Source of the DNA: DATJPD01 sp036394195
GTDB lineage: Bacteria > Pseudomonadota > Alphaproteobacteria > CACIAM-22H2
Reading direction: 5' to 3'
DNA length: 5,652 bases
Assembly: GCA_036394195.1 (NCBI GenBank)
Contig: DASWFO010000271.1
Coordinates: 1 to 5,652, forward strand
The notes beneath the pieces are model-generated. The model saw nothing but the letters and a program-made list of their open reading frames with translations. It searched no databases and was not told the origin of the DNA. Every line of letters begins with the position of its first letter. Position 1 is the stretch's first letter. Both the position numbers and the translations under genes were made by a program. Positions 4,754 to 5,652 of the stretch are shown piece after piece.

Positions 4754-5652
4754 TCAGCCGGTGCGCTTTTGCAGCCGGACGACCGTGCCCGTGCTGCTCT
4801 GCTCGTCGGCAGGCTTCAGGATGCGCCAGGGCGGCAGCGAGAACCGCACATGCGTGCCGACATCGACCTGGCTCTCCAGCTCGAATGTGCCGCCGTGCAG
4901 CTCGACGAACGCCTTGGCCAGCGGCAGGCCGAGCCCCGACCCTTCGCTCCGTCGCACCAGCGACGTCTGCACCTGTCCGAACGGCTCCAGCACCTTGCCG
5001 AGCTGGCCGGCCGGGATGCCGACGCCGGTATCGACGATCTCGATCACCACGCCCTTGAGATCGTCGACGTCCCAGCTCAAGGTCACGGCACCGCCGGGCG
5101 GGGTGAACTTGACCGCGTTCGACAGCAGGTTGAGCAGGATCTGCTTGACCTTGCGCTCGTCCGCGACCACCCGAACCAGCTGCGACAGCAGGTTGTCCAC
5201 GATGCGCACATTGCCGACCCGCGCCCGCTCGCGGACCAGCGTGATGCTGGAGCGGATCGTCCGCCCCAGGTCGATCTCGCTTTCGTCGAGCACCTGCTTG
5301 CCGAACTCGATCTTCGAGATATCGAGGATGTCGTTGATCAGCGCCAGCAGATGGGCACCCGATTCGTTGATGTGCCCGACATACTCGTCGTATTTGTCGC
5401 TGCCGAGCGGACCGAACATCTGCATCTGCATCGCCTCGGAGAAGCCCAGAATGGCGTTCAGCGGGGTGCGCAGCTCGTGGCTCATGTTGGCCAGGAATTC
5501 GGACTTGGTGCGATTGGCGGCAACCGCCTCGGATCGTGCCGCCTCGCTTTCGGCATTCCGCTGCTCGTGGACCGACATCAGCGCGCCCAGCGTATTCACC
5601 GCCTTGCCCAGGCGGCGGAGCTCGGCCGGCGCGAAGACGGGGAGATCGGTGC
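4754..5652 (-). CDS. Sensor histidine kinase, PleC/DivJ-like core (N-terminus outside window)
   Basis: The reading frame is open to the right edge and ends at TGA (4754-4756), so 298 residues of the C-terminal part are visible. A GTG at 5597-5599 could be mistaken for the start, but the frame continues upstream as VFAPAELRRLGKAVNTLGAL, which looks like the end of a HAMP-type linker leading into a coiled coil. Counting from the first full codon (5648-5650), the H-box FLANMSHELRTPLN has the phosphorylated His at 58 (codon 5477-5479). It is followed by LINDILDISKIE, the N-box with N174 and N178 (NLLSNAVKF), the G1 box DTGVGIP (207-213), the F-box EPFGQ (222-226) and the G2 box GSGLGLPLAK (237-246). 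All residues needed for autophosphorylation and ATP binding appear intact. The signal-sensing part is not visible, and no receiver domain or response regulator gene is present. Confidence 0.93.
   Translation of the reverse strand, partial: TDLPVFAPAELRRLGKAVNTLGALMSVHEQRNAESEAARSEAVAANRTKSEFLANMSHELRTPLNAILGFSEAMQMQMFGPLGSDKYDEYVGHINESGAHLLALINDILDISKIEFGKQVLDESEIDLGRTIRSSITLVRERARVGNVRIVDNLLSQLVRVVADERKVKQILLNLLSNAVKFTPPGGAVTLSWDVDDLKGVVIEIVDTGVGIPAGQLGKVLEPFGQVQTSLVRRSEGSGLGLPLAKAFVELHGGTFELESQVDVGTHVRFSLPPWRILKPADEQSSTGTVVRLQKRTG

Noticed and set aside
4645..5058. Plus-strand open frame of 137 codons opposite the histidine kinase
   Set aside because: It has Arg/Ala/Cys/Pro-rich shadow composition, begins inside the 4653-4683 hairpin region and overlaps conserved kinase G-boxes on the other strand.
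5597..5599. GTG as the true start of the histidine kinase
   Set aside because: The frame is open upstream to the window edge and encodes a plausible HAMP-like linker; a start here would leave a kinase with no input region.

Overview
The window is high-GC, tightly packed bacterial DNA, most likely from an alphaproteobacterium of the Reyranella / Rhodospirillales / Bradyrhizobium type. The evidence is the strong G/C bias at third codon positions, a solitary Bug-type (TctC-like) periplasmic receptor, a DUF3175 protein, a PleC-like histidine kinase core, and an intergenic palindrome built on ATGCCCC/GGGGCAT that resembles dispersed repeats common in such genomes. The assignment is an inference from gene families; no rRNA or other marker is present.

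Layout. The left edge (1-449, minus strand) holds most of a VOC-fold (glyoxalase / extradiol dioxygenase-like) protein whose C-terminus lies outside the window. Across a 113-bp divergent intergenic region, a complete molybdenum hydroxylase large subunit (563-2878, plus strand) reads rightward. It is CoxL-like but carries the form II active-site loop AYRGAGR, so it is probably not a true CO dehydrogenase. No small (2Fe-2S) or medium (FAD) subunit gene lies next to it. Its 3' end faces a minus-strand block, and the convergent gap holds a large imperfect inverted repeat (2884-2981) whose two arms each carry their own 9-bp tandem duplication.

The rest is a co-directional minus-strand block, in transcription order: a histidine kinase with its N-terminus beyond the right edge (5652-4754), a tripartite-tricarboxylate-transporter-type substrate-binding protein (4627-3659), a 78-residue two-TM membrane protein (3611-3375) and a 115-residue DUF3175 protein with a histone-like basic tail (3347-3000). 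The kinase/receptor gap contains a candidate promoter and a 13-bp hairpin in the receptor leader. The start of the small membrane protein gene is unusual: its only ribosome-binding sequence abuts the ATG and is fully paired in a 7-bp hairpin.

How the genes might work together. The VOC protein and the molybdenum hydroxylase may belong to one oxidative catabolic module. The receptor may deliver a carboxylate to a transporter or signalling partner encoded elsewhere. The membrane protein and DUF3175 gene are probably co-transcribed. None of these links is proven by the sequence, and no clear defence, mobile or biosynthetic system is visible. The most interesting signals are the non-coding structures.
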